Source of the DNA: Sycon ciliatum
Lineage: Eukaryota; Porifera; Calcarea; Leucosolenida; Sycettidae
Length of the DNA stretch: 64,000 nt
Direction: 5' to 3'
Assembly: GCF_964019385.1 (NCBI RefSeq)
Contig: NC_088645.1
Span: 20,467,158 to 20,531,157 of the forward strand
This document shows positions 54,407-64,000 of this stretch, piece after piece. The translations under genes and the position numbers were made by a program. Within the stretch, counting starts at the first letter, position 1. Every line of letters begins with the position of its first letter. The notes beneath the pieces were generated by a model that was not told the origin of the DNA, made no database searches, and worked only from the letters and a program-made list of their open reading frames with translations.

Positions 54407-54966
54407 GTGAAATGTGTGGCGTGTCGCCTCCCGGTATTTTACGACACCCTGGATGTGATGGTTGAGAGCGGGAGACGGTTCATACTCGGTACGCCCCTGA
54501 GGTCAATCCCCAGCACGCTAGTTGTACCAGAAATGAAAACAAGGTTGCGCCTTTGGCACGAGGGACAAGAATCGACATGCTGGGAATGTCACCAGCCGGG
54601 TCACAAATCCCGTAGCTGCCCACGCCGCCAGACATCCCATGAGACCACTGTGCAAAAGAACTGACCAAAACATCAACAGCACCTGTTGAGGATAACAATG
54701 CTACGTCAACAGTTGAACCTATTGAGGATAACAACGCTACGGTAGACTTGAACTCCAGTGAGCTCAAGCCCAGGGCAGGTCAGACACCCCCCGCCGTGCG
54801 TGGCAAGTCCAGGGCTGAGCACACGCCTACAGATGATAGGGCACAAGAAGATGACGACAGTGATGGCTTCACACCAGCCCGTAGGCCGAAAAGAAGAGTC
54901 AACAAACGGCCGACCAGAGACCAGCAAACCAAGCTGCCAATTGTGAGCTCCTGGATGATGCCTTGA
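54407..54966 (+). pseudogene. LINE ORF1, CCHC zinc knuckle and tail
   Basis: The frame reads CVACRLPVFYDTLD, LRSIPSTLVV, RLRLWHEGQESTCWECHQPG and HKSRSCPR: the C-x2-C-x4-H-x4-C zinc knuckle of ORF1/Gag-type proteins. After a stop at 54,662 a second frame (54,748-54,966) gives EDDDSDGFTPARRPKRR, the usual basic end. A 30-bp tandem repeat (GAGGATAACAAYGCTACG) lies between. Confidence 0.7.
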
Positions 54967-55247
54967 GTAGTGTTCTGCACCGGACAGGATCACATTACGA
55001 GGTTCTAGCCGACAACCTTATTCAGGGAGCCGCTAACGCCCGCAGGCACAGCCAGGCGGCTAACGACACCTGCAGTCGCTAACAAGCCCCAACCTCGGAC
55101 GTACGTACACCATTGCTACATAATGTATCCTCATTCAACAAAATAGTCATGTATAATTATTACATTGAAAATGATAGGAAATTTCACTCACATTAGTTTT
55201 CCCTTTTCTCTACATCACTAAATCCCCTAGCATCATCTTTCATACCA

Positions 55248-55940
55248 ATGAGCAACCGAAATCTGCGATCATGTACCAACCACGACACATCCCACTTGTC
55301 CTTAGGGTTCATGAACGTATGCAGTCTCAGCTTCAAGGTCCATGCTCTAACCGCCCTGATCCCCAAGTACGACATCCTGTGTATATCCGAAACATGGCTA
55401 AACAGCGCGATCTCTGACGGAGAAGTACAAATCCCAGGTTATAACCTTACCAGATGTGACCGCGAAAACAGGACTGGAGGTGGTGTATGTATCTACTACA
55501 AATCATCACTTCCCATCACGCCACAGCCAAATCTCCGCCTAGACGGCGTGGAAGCCGTCTGGATACTGCTGCGATCGAAGTCCCAGAAGCACCTGTTCGG
55601 ATGTGTATATCGTCCTCAACAGGAGCCTGTCGCGCACTGGACTCTTCTGGACTCTGCCTTCCATATAGCGTCTCTGGTGACAACATCAATGACCGTTGTA
55701 GGAGACTTCAATGTGTACATGTTCCGAGGCCAGAGAATGGCGCAACGTCATCACCTTGAAGATGTCGCATCTGCTTACAGCCTCACAAACCACGTGCTGT
55801 CCCCGACAAGAATTACACCTCTCTGTCCCCAAGGTAGCACCATAGATTTAGTCCTTTCTACAGAGAACTCAGTGTCAACGTGCACGGTTGTTCCGTCCAC
55901 CATAAGTTACCACTTTACCGTCCGTGCTACTGTACTATGA
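55248..55940 (+). pseudogene. LINE endonuclease domain (APE-type)
   Basis: The 230-codon frame has LGFMNVCSLSFKVHAL, DILCISETWLNS, GGGVCIYYKS, FGCVYRPQQ, VVGDFNVY and STIDLVLS, in the order of an exonuclease-endonuclease-phosphatase fold. The final SDH catalytic motif is SYH here, which should abolish cleavage. It is followed by decayed linker (VPWSNRDIYQLDKKKKRYHR near 56,165-56,225). Confidence 0.8.
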
Positions 55941-56449
55941 CCTTTGCTGTACAGACGAAGAAGTCCCTGCGTGCTCCACCAACACGTAAGTTGCACAAAA
56001 TCGATATTCCGCTATTTCGCGAGGACCTTAAATATTGCTTTGCGCAAGACTTCCCTCTGATGCCGATGTCGACACTTACTGAGAGCTCTGGCACGATCGA
56101 TTTATGACTGTATTGGACACACATGCCCCGCTTGTACAAGGGGCAATGAAATCTGCAGAACCTGTGCCTTGGTCAAACCGCGACATTTATCAGTTGGACA
56201 AGAAGAAGAAAAGGTATCATCGCCTTTGGCTGGCCGACAAAGGAAATGTTCAACTCCACCAGTGTTACGGGAAGGTTTGAACTCAGGCAACGAACATGAC
56301 TGTATCGCCGTTGTAGGAATGAGTACTTCGCACGTTAATGCCAAGAACATTCCAGAAACCCACGCCAGATTTGGAAAGTCATCAATACCGTCACCGGACG
56401 CGGGAAGCAGAAAACCGAACCAACCTGCAACATCGAAGAGGTAGCCAAC

Positions 56450-57310
56450 GTGTTTCATGACATTGTGACGGATCCAAAGCGCCCATCATGCCTAGCCTCT
56501 CCCGTCGGCCCACTTCCATCGGATAGCCTGCACACGTTCCAGCCAGCCTCTTGTTCCGTAACCTACCGTCTACTAAGTCAAGTCAACCCGGCGAAAGCAA
56601 CGGGCAGCGACGGTGTCCCAGGATTCCTCCTGAAGTCCTGTGCTGAGGACTCCTCTGGAGTGTGCTTCCTTGACATGTCGAAGGCCTTCGCCAAAGTGCG
56701 GCATGCAATTATAATCCAGGACTGCTTTGAAATTGGAGTTGGCGGTACCGTGATGAAATGGCTCGTTAGCTACCTTACAAACCGGACACAACAAGTCCGC
56801 ATCGGTAGCGAACCGAGCAACATCACAGTATGCACAAGTAGAGTACCCCAATGATCTGTATTGGGGCCTATCTTATTTAATATAATTATACACCCGAGCG
56901 GTAGCTGCAGTAGCTCACCCGACTCCTAGTATACAATTTCTGACGATATTGCACTATACCAAAGTGGTTCTAACACGTCAACTATTTCACTGGGACTCTC
57001 GTCATTCGTCACTGCGCTGGCCGACTGGCTCGAAAACCGCGGCCTCATATTGAATGAACGCAAAAGTCAAGTACTGTCCATCTGTGGCCAATGTAGTACA
57101 GCGCTTTCAAAGCAGCTGACGCCCGCAACCACGGCCCCAACTTGACATCAAGCCAACGCCGGGCTCATTCTCCCGCTAGCCAGGACGAATACAGGCACTC
57201 GCCGACTGTTCTTTCGTGGACCTGCGCTGTGGAACACTCTGTCCGCCAGTGTACGTTCCTGCAAAGCCGTGGCCGATTTCGCAGCAGCCGTGTACCCGTA
57301 CACTCTCAGG
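56450..57310 (+). pseudogene. LINE reverse transcriptase with internal deletion
   Basis: KATGSDGVPGFLLKSCAE jumps straight to VCFLDMSKAFAKVRHAIIIQ, so about 100 residues of fingers motifs expected between them are absent. MKWLVSYLTNRTQQVRIGSE follows. A stop replaces the Gly of the VPQGSVLGP box at 56,852. Motif C is YTISDDIALY. The tail RTNTGTRRLFFRGPALWNTL is present at about 57,182. These lesions rule out activity. Confidence 0.75.
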
Positions 57311-57322
57311 CCATAAACGTTT

Positions 57323-58383
57323 TTAAAGAAGAGAAATAGTGATATTCACCCCCCCCCCCACACACACACACACACACAGAGACAGTATGTATAGGCATAT
57401 AGCGAACAATCTTTTCCTGTTAGCTCTGTTTGTCCAATACATGAGATAAAACGTCTTTCTTGTTGTTTTTCCTTCTATATGTAGCTGCTTCCAGCATAAT
57501 AAACGACAGTACCATGGCCTTTTCAGATTTTCATTGTACCTATTTGTAGTACCTCCCGGGATCAGTATTTCCACTTGAAATAATATCCACCCCAATGCCT
57601 CATTCTTAGCATTCTTTTATTCGCTTCCATGTAATTGGGCTTATTGCCCGTTTGGTATTGCGAATTCAAATAAAAAACAACAACAACAAAATTCAATGTA
57701 ACGCCAACGGTACGGGATATAGGAGCCTGTTGGGAAGGCGTGGGTGAGCTGTAAAATCTTGCACGGTTCGCACAGCACAACATACATGCAGCAGATATTG
57801 CGACGGTTAACGTCAATGGATGACAGTCATAAAACACAGCCCATGGGGGTTGACGTTTCTGGGTTTCCTTTCCGAAAGGAAGCTTTATTTCTTCTCAAAT
57901 AAAGCAGAATCATGCTGATTATACCAGTCTGTTATAAAGACAAGAAAGCAGCCATGGACATTGTGCCAAAGGAACGAGAGGTAAAAGATAAAGCACTTCA
58001 TCTGAAAACTCAAGGACTATCCATAAATACAGCAAATGATAATCCTAGCCTGGTAATGTCCAACTCCGTCATGTGAGCCATGTGAATTGCGCTGGTGGAG
58101 GTCGGTTGGAGGATCTGGAGCTCTGGAGGTGCTGGTGACTGCTCGATTTCCTTGGAGGCTGGAGAAGAAGGAGACCTTGATGAGAACGCTACTCTGCTGT
58201 TGTTTTACCGTGTTGTGTTGGGTTTTTGTTCTTTTTTCCTTTAGTTTCTTTGGTTACTGTTCGTATTTTGTGTTAGGAGATTCTCACCACTTTCTGGAGT
58301 CGGGTTCTGCCCGCAGTCACCAGTCGTCACACCTCCATTTCGAGCCGGCATCGCGTCTCCAACTGTTGTTTCCAGTAGTGGCA
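57323..58383. other. LINE 3' region and spacer, no gene
   Basis: A CA microsatellite with a C run lies at 57,350-57,380. Up to about 57,690 is LINE 3' sequence shared in reverse with 60,590-60,720. From 57,700 a GT/T-rich stretch leads to the second CXC reverse transcriptase; its 5' region (from about 58,090) is in frame but not considered coding. Confidence 0.5.
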
Positions 58384-60566
58384 ATGCCCTGCTGCCAGTG
58401 CCAGCTTACGGGGAAGTGTCAGCGATGTGCTTGCAAGGCTGCTGACACCCCATGTGTTGACTGCTACCTGAGTCGCAACAACCCATCAACCTGCAGAAAT
58501 AGCACTCCAGGCATTGGGACTGGGGCGTCCTGTGGCCACAGCACTGGTGTGGGTGACGGCGCTACATGTAGTTCCGGAACTCGCGATGCCAACAGCCAGG
58601 TGGATGGTGTAGTTGTCAACGGCATTACATCTCAGGCTGCCAGTCAGGATGGTCCCGTACACAGCGCAAATAGGTCTGGCGCCGACCTTCACCCAAGCGT
58701 GGATTGGCGCGATCAGCTCCCTGCCTGGTTGGGAAGAGTTTACCCAAGTAAGATTTCCACGCAACGTCGAAATCGCGCTGGAGCCCGGGATGCGACCTCA
58801 GCAGCGGCACCATCATCTTCACCAGCCAACACACAAAGCCAGGACATGCCACCGCTGGTTCCTACAGCGCCTCCAGTACACTTGGCGGTGAACCAGGACA
58901 ATGCTGAGTCTAGTCCCGCTCAGGAGAGCGCCAACTCCCGATTTGCTCCTACTCCTGGAGACGAACAGGAGATACTACCAGTGCAGGGCATGAGGCGAAA
59001 GGATCAGGGACAACTCTCCATGCCGTCGTGCTATGATGAGATCGTTCAGTGGCGGAAGCAGTTCTTTCGTATCCCGACGGGGTCCATTGGCAAGGCTTTT
59101 ATCGATCTATTAGTTGCAGAGCTTCGACGGTTCACTGACTCTGCTGGCACTGACTGCATCGCTCTCTACCGGTTCTCCGTGGTTCCTTCCCTGATGTTGC
59201 AGTCAACCCGTTGCAATAGCAAACCAAAGGAGAATACTCTGCATTTGCAGCGGCGATTGGCATTGTGGCAAGCGGGGAATTTGACGTCATTAATGAGCGA
59301 AGGCCGCTGCCTGCAAGACTTGCTGTTTCGGCCTCGTAAGGGAGGCCGCAAGCGAGGTCTGGAAGATGAGGCTCGCCACTTCTCCGACCTCATGTGCCAG
59401 GGCCGTGTGCATGATGCACTTAGATGCCTGGATCCAGTCAGACGTGGTGAAGCGGGTAGTGTGCTGAACATCAACGATACCGTACCTCTCCGGGATGGTT
59501 CCTCTATTCCTGTCAAAGAGGCATTACTGGACAAGCATCCGGAGGCTCGGCTACCACCTTCTGAAGCCATGCTGCTGCCTGGGGATGCCCCCGGTGTTGA
59601 AGGCATACGTTTCGATGGCCTCACTGCAGAGTTTCTGAAATCCGTCGCGATTCACTCGGAGGGATCTGCAGGTCCGTCTGGGATGGACTCAGCATGTTGG
59701 CGGAGGATGTGCTCCTTTTTTAAGGGGGCATCAACCAGTCTGTGGCAGGCTATTGCTGACCTCTCTCGTCTTCTTGCTACCCGTGTTCTTCCCGCTGAAG
59801 GCCTGGTGCCGTTCTGTCTTGCCGACTGATTTCCCTTTACAAGCAGCCTGGCGTACGCCCTATTGGCGTGGGCGAGGTGCTTAGGCGGATAGTATCGAAG
59901 GCTATTCTGCGAATTGCTTCCACTGACGTGGAGGCAGCCTGCGGACATCTTCAGAAATGCGCTGGATCACCAGGTGGCATTGAAGCAGCAGTGCATGCCA
60001 TGCAAGACATTTACAACGAATCGTCCACTGAGGGAGTGCTGTTGGTGAATGCCAGTAACGCATTCAACAGCATAAACCGACAGGCAGCTCTGCATAACGT
60101 TCAGCGCCTCTGTCTAGCACTATCCACCATTCTCCTGAACTTCTATCAGTCGGAGGCACGTCTGGTTGTTGCTGGTGGAGGAGAGATTTCGTCAAAGAAG
60201 GGAACTACCCAGGGAGACCCGCTGTCCATGGCATTTTATGCATTGGCCACACTCCCCATCATTCGGCATTTGCAGCAGCAACACAATGCCGTTAAGCAGA
60301 TTTGGCATGCGGATGACTCCAGTGGTGCTGGCAGGCTGAGAGCGATTCGAGACTGGTGGACAACAATCCAGGAACACGGTTGCCTGTATGGATATTTCAC
60401 CAATCCGGACAAAACCCTACTTCTCGTGAAGCTCGGATTTGAGGAGGAGGCTTCACATCTGTTTGAAGGCACCGGTGTCCGCATTGTCACCGGCAGCACT
60501 AAGTATCTGGGCTCATACATCGGGGAGCCTGATGATGTTGCCAGCAAAAGTGAGGAAGAGGGTTGA
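58384..60566 (+). pseudogene. Second CXC reverse transcriptase copy, frameshifted and 3'-truncated
   Basis: From ATG: MPCCQCQLTGKCQRCACKAA then CVDCYLS and TCRNS, the same cysteine cluster as the intact protein at 42.7-46.2 kb. A disordered linker and the shared palm lead (GPSGMDSACWRRMC here, GVSGLDADAWRRMC there) follow. A -1 frameshift near 59,820 joins to GVRPIGVGEVLRRIVSK. Motif A reads LLVNASNAFNS, with the catalytic aspartate changed to asparagine, and motif C reads HADD. GTTQGDPLSMAFYA is kept. The protein ends at 60,566 without the CCHC and endonuclease, where a LINE tail has inserted. It is a dead copy. Confidence 0.8.
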
Positions 60567-60572
60567 TGATTG

Positions 60573-60745
60573 GTGCAAGGAGCGAACAGTTTGTTTGTTT
60601 GTTTGTATTTATTTTGATTCGCAAATTCAAACGGGCATAGAACCCACTAACATTAAAGCGAATATGAAAATTATGAAGAAAATGAGAATTAAAATGCTTT
60701 GTAGGTGTTCAGCGTAGAGTCAGCGGTACATCAGAGGGAGACCTG
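60573..60745 (-). mobile_element. 5'-truncated LINE tail
   Basis: TTTGTTTGTTTGTATTTATT, GCAAATTCAAACGGGCATAG and AGCGTAGAGTCAGCGGTACA match, in reverse orientation, the LINE 3' end seen at 57.6 kb and at 1-60 and 50.5 kb. It separates the CXC copy from the Harbinger gene. Confidence 0.7.
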
Positions 60746-60753
60746 TAACAGTA

Positions 60754-61497
60754 ATGAAGAAGTTCAAGGAATTTTGTGGATTGCGTCGCTGTGCAGGATC
60801 AATTGATGGGACCTTCATGCGCATTATAAAACCACTGAAGTATGGTGATACGTATTATTGCTAATAGAAGTATTCTTCTATTTTGATATTGGCGGTGGTT
60901 CATCAGAGCGGCCAATTTACGTACATTGATGCAGGACGAGCGGGCACGATGGGAGATGCCGCAACTTTCCACGCCAGTTGTTTGGAGCACAAAATCAATG
61001 CCAAGACATGGCTCACAATCCTTGAGCGTGGAGAGAATAGGAATGTCCTGAATGGTACGTACATACGCCCATACCTTGTCGGCGATGCTGCATTTCCATT
61101 AGCTCCGACAATGATGAAGTTTTTCTCTGAAAACCAGGCGCTGGAGCCCTACCAGCGCACCTTCAATTATCGGCGGATAAGAACAAGGAGAGTAGTGGAG
61201 CAAGCATTTGGGCGTCTGAAAGGCCGCTTCGCAATTTTGGACTCTTCAAACCTACGGGACCCAATATTTGCTGCTGATGTTCTTCTGGTATGCTGTGCAC
61301 TGCACAACGTCTGTGAAACCTTTGCGTCAAGGGAAGGTGAGAGCTGGTGCTGTGACCCACAAGAATATGGACGAGGTGCAAATGACTGCAACCAGTTCTG
61401 TTGTACGCGGGAAATTGACAGGGTTTATGCATACCCGTCGGCCTATCTGAAGGAAATATTAGTTTCAATACAACTGTTTTGTCTTTTGCCAATCTGA
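60754..61497 (+). pseudogene. PIF/Harbinger-type transposase (DDE) with two in-frame stops
   Basis: KEFCGLRRCAGSIDGTFMRI holds the first catalytic aspartate (GSIDGT). After two consecutive stops (60,862-60,867) the same frame continues: AVVHQSGQFTYIDAGRAGTM with GDAATFHAS, then YLVGDAAFPLAP (second aspartate), FNYRRIRTRRVVEQAFGRLK (the E of the DDE triad in VEQAFG) and LVCCALHNVCETF. This is the DDE superfamily 4 nuclease of HARBI1-like transposases. The N-terminal helix-turn-helix part is missing. A very short intron (GTATGG...TAATAG) removing the stops is possible but would be only about 28 bp, so nonsense mutation is preferred. Confidence 0.85.
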
Positions 61498-61637
61498 CTT
61501 GAGGAGTGCTGTATATACGATGTGTAGCGTGGCGTAACGTAGTGTCTAGCTACTGTAGCGTGCACTGCTGTGTGCTATAATCTTCTGCTACCATTGCTTT
61601 TGCTGCGTAAATTTAGCATGAGTGCACGTGACGTGTC

Positions 61638-61815
61638 GGTTTTCCGGAGTATAGTGCGCACTTTAGATGTGCTATTTTAGGCCCTAAATCGCAGGTGCGC
61701 ACTATGCTCCGAATATGAAATGCATGTACTTCAATGACGATTGAAGTGCGCACCCCCAATGAAGATTGGGGGTGCGCGTTATACAAAGGTGCGCACTATA
61801 CTCCGAAAAATACAG
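61638..61815. mobile_element. MITE with CGGAGTATAGTGCGCAC ends
   Basis: GTTTTCCGGAGTATAGTGCG at the left is mirrored by CGCACTATACTCCGAAAAAT at the right. The inner sequence has CACCCCCAATGAAGATTGGG as a second palindrome. It has no coding capacity. From 61,816 to 62,155 nothing else is recognised. Confidence 0.8.
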
Positions 61816-62159
61816 TACTCAATTCAATTGTTTTGCAGTCTCAATTTCTGCCTTGATCTGTTGCGCTACATGCAAATCTCGCCTACATACGCAGTCTGAC
61901 CCAATACATGCATCATGTTTCTCCTGTATGCATCATCGTCTGCACTGTGCATCATCGTCTCTTTTTGCAGATTCGCATTGTGACTGTTCAGTTGTAATTT
62001 GTTCCCTTGCTGTATGGACTGTAGATGTTTGCAGGTCAAGTTACGTTTTGAAGACTTCCTCTGTCTCTTGCATACATCACAGAAACTCACACAAAATATT
62101 TGGAATTTTTTTAATTTCGGCCAGTCGGCTACTATCATTATTGTCGTCTTGGGGGTTAG

Positions 62160-62400
62160 ACAAGGCGAAGTAGCCATGTAGGGGCGTTAGCCCGCCTTTC
62201 TGCACCGGGAGTTGCAGCTCGCTCGACTTGACTCTACTGAGTGCAGAGGACCCACACCTTGATTTGGTGAGCTGCGTCTTGGGGATTTTGCAGGCAGATG
62301 TGCGACTGCGGGGCTCGAACCCGCGACCTCTCGGGTCGCAGGCAAGTGCAGTACCCAATGTACTACCGGGGAGCCGTTCTTCGAAGTACATTATGATGAA
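62160..62400 (-). repeat. tRNA-derived SINE
   Basis: The minus strand begins with a tRNA-like head (62,301-62,375: GGCTCCCCGGTAGTACATTG ... GTCGCGGGTTCGAGCCCCG; B box GGTTCGAGCCC, degenerate A box) and continues into a body of about 140 bp that reads in frame as a PKTQLTKSRCGSSAL-type peptide. The head has a fair acceptor and T arm but a poor D arm, so it is a SINE, not a tRNA gene. A short GT run is at 62,427-62,440. Confidence 0.6.
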
Positions 62401-62815
62401 CACCGCGCACACACTCATACCGACAGTGTGTGTGTGTGTGAATTGCTTTGCGAGAAGCACGGTGGTGTTACAATATTGTCAACAGGGTTATTATTCCGCA
62501 AGCAAGCCTTTGCTAGTCGTGACTCACCTGACTTGTGCTAAAAAAATGGACATAGATTTACGCCCGTGATGTTTGCTGCAAAGGGCTAGAGGGCACGTTA
62601 GAAGCAGGTGCCAATAACAGCTTTTTTTCTTCTTTTTTTGCAGAGTGCACCTCCTACTGATAGACCATAACAAAGAGAGGAGAAGAAGAAGACGAAAGAA
62701 AATAATGATCGAGATAACAAGGAGAAAGACAGACCATGTACATTTGCGCTCACCGAAATCCGACCCGACGTGCAAAGCTGGCGCCATCAGCTTCCACGGT
62801 ACTTAAAGCCCTGGA

Positions 62816-63266
62816 AGTGGAATGAATGCAGCTGGACGTACACATGTACGCATACTATGATGTAATCGGAACTGGTCCCCAACTGTACTAGTAGGGGTTC
62901 TTTGGGGCTCCGTAAGTACCACAAAGTGAATATGTATCCCCGCGTGCCAAAGCATAATATGAGGATTTTGCGAGCATAATGCGAGAATCCATGAAAGCAT
63001 AATTCCATGATTTCGCGAGTGGAATGAATACAGCTGGACGTACACATGTACGCGTACAATACTGTAATCGGAACTGGTCCAGGGCGCCAGCTTTGCACTT
63101 TGGGTCGGATTTCAGTGAGCGCAACTGTACTAGTAGGGGTTCTTTGGGGCTCCGTAAGTACCACAAAGTGAATATGTATCCCCGCGTGCCAAAGCATAAT
63201 AATTATGAGGATTTTGCGAGCATAATGCGAGAATCCATGAAAGCATAATTCCATGATTTCGCGAGC
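62816..63266. repeat. Tandem duplication, two units (about 204 and 246 bp)
   Basis: Both units run from GTGGAATGAATRCAGCTGGA through ACTAGTAGGGGTTCTTTGGG to AATTCCATGATTTCGCGAG. The second has an extra block with GGGCGCCAGCTTTGCACTTT, which is itself the mirror of sequence at 62,750-62,785. Confidence 0.88.
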
Positions 63267-63766
63267 ATAATCCGCCGGAGCCTACTTTCAGCACATTTCT
63301 GCTTTGCGCAGACTCGCACTAAACCACACCATGATTGTCATGGCTACGCACAAAGACAATTACAAGTGCTTTCCAACTCTCTTCCTCTCAGGGTGTGATA
63401 AAAGTGTCATGTGCAGCTCCAGCTCGGGCTAGTCGACTGTAATGGGATCTCGGGCTTGTACACAAATCCATACAAAACCTGTTGTGCATTTACATGCCAA
63501 GCGGGCTGGCCCGGCCAGGCCAGATCTCGCCCTGAGGTGTTCTATTCATGCCATTGACCGGATTAATAACTGCCTTTATTCTATGTTCACCCCTGTGCCT
63601 TCCATATTTTGAGCAGTAAACAGCAGCTAGGCTGCTGCTTGCATAGCATGCGGTCCATACAGTGACAGTTCGCTTTCCAGGATTACCACCTTCAAACATT
63701 TTAGTAAGAAAATCACATACAGCAAGTCCAGACTGCTCGTCGAACAAACAAAGAATATCGCGATGT
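63267..63766. other. No firm gene; scrap of S monomer
   Basis: AATGGGATCTCGGGCTTGTA near 63,441 matches the GTGGGATCTCGGCCTCGCAC block of the S monomer. A 94-codon minus frame (63,490-63,774) reads VCDFLTKMFEGGNPGKRTVT and looks coding-like but is not recognised. Confidence 0.4.
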
Positions 63767-64000
63767 CTACGCAAGACGGGGTATAGGAACCCGATCCCAC
63801 CGCACGATGAAGCGTATTCGCAACATATTATACGTTGTCACGCCCGCTTCCTCCAGCTGGGACGTGGACAGGAAGTTCGGTCTTCCCCGACGGGTGTACC
63901 GGCGGCTCATAGTCGCCTGGTCGTTAGATGGTTTAAGCGTTGCTTCCTTGATAACGTGGTCCTCAGTGATGTGCAGACACTGAACAATGACGTTGTGACG
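63767..64000 (-). CDS. Candidate host terminal exon, copy 2 (cut by window end)
   Basis: The minus-strand frame enters from the window edge: VIVQCLHITEDHVIKEATLK, a Ser/Arg-rich middle, then LEEAGVTTYNMLRIRFIVRW and a stop at 63,767. It aligns with the frame at 30,697-30,972 at both ends and at the stop, with a different middle. Conserved ends with diverged middles are what selection on a protein would give. The family is not recognised. Confidence 0.4.
   Translation of the reverse strand, partial: RHNVIVQCLHITEDHVIKEATLKPSNDQATMSRRYTRRGRPNFLSTSQLEEAGVTTYNMLRIRFIVRWDRVPIPRLA

Larger units (their letters stand above)
51660..57690 (+). mobile_element. Decayed LINE split by a 2.3-kb insertion
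   Basis: Recognisable in order: ORF1 RRM-like part (51,789-52,100), insertion (about 52,105-54,405), ORF1 zinc knuckle (54,407-54,664) and C-terminal part, endonuclease (55,248-55,940), reverse transcriptase pieces (56,570-57,090), tail (57,180-57,310) and a 3' region ending GCGAATTCAAATAAAA at about 57,680. Multiple stops and shifts make it non-functional. Confidence 0.75.

Overview
The window is eukaryotic, most likely from an invertebrate animal. A sponge or cnidarian would fit, but nothing seen fixes the taxon. The reasons are non-LTR retrotransposons, a PIF/Harbinger transposase, a THAP domain, tRNA-derived SINE-like repeats, many MITEs and fold-back elements, abundant microsatellites (ATT, CA/GT, GA) and coding pieces that end at GT splice donors. 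There are no bacterial operons, Shine-Dalgarno patterns or CRISPR arrays. Almost all of the recognisable content is mobile or repetitive DNA. Only a few short stretches could be host exons.

Layout. 1-8.08 kb: decayed LINE fragments, minisatellites, a frameshifted THAP exon and a MITE sitting in a LINE. 8.08-30.05 kb: a 22-kb composite array of two related long monomers (S about 775 bp, L about 1,450 bp). It contains two unrelated 69-bp satellites, a 1-kb inverted repeat centred near 24,212, fold-back insertions and, at 12,025-16,341, a nearly intact LINE whose empty site survives in a paralogous part of the array. 30-42.5 kb: a candidate host terminal exon (30.7 kb), a 1.8-kb duplicated segment (32.5 and 36.8 kb) carrying tRNA-like sequences and hairpins, several unrelated fold-back elements, a LINE tail, and a candidate host first exon (40.4 kb). 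42.5-46.2 kb: an intact 1,165-aa reverse transcriptase on the minus strand, with an N-terminal cysteine cluster and a C-terminal CCHC plus PD-x-D region resembling a restriction-like endonuclease. 46.4-47.7 kb: a 280-bp tandem array of tRNA-like units with one inverted copy, then a long ATT tract. 47.9-51.6 kb: fold-backs, MITE-like sequence, a reversed piece of the 8-30 kb composite, a 290-bp GA tract and a LINE tail. 51.7-57.7 kb: a badly decayed LINE split by a 2.3-kb insertion that carries a SWIM zinc finger fragment. 58.4-60.6 kb: a decayed second copy of the CXC reverse transcriptase. 60.6-62.4 kb: a LINE tail, a Harbinger transposase with two in-frame stops, a MITE and a SINE. 62.8-64 kb: a tandem duplication and a second copy of the 30.7-kb terminal exon.

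The genes do not form a pathway. They are layers of nested insertion. The best-supported working elements are the LINE at 12.0-16.3 kb, which needs only one base change in a C run to keep ORF1 open, and the CXC reverse transcriptase at 42.7-46.2 kb. Family names come from motifs read by eye; no database search was possible.
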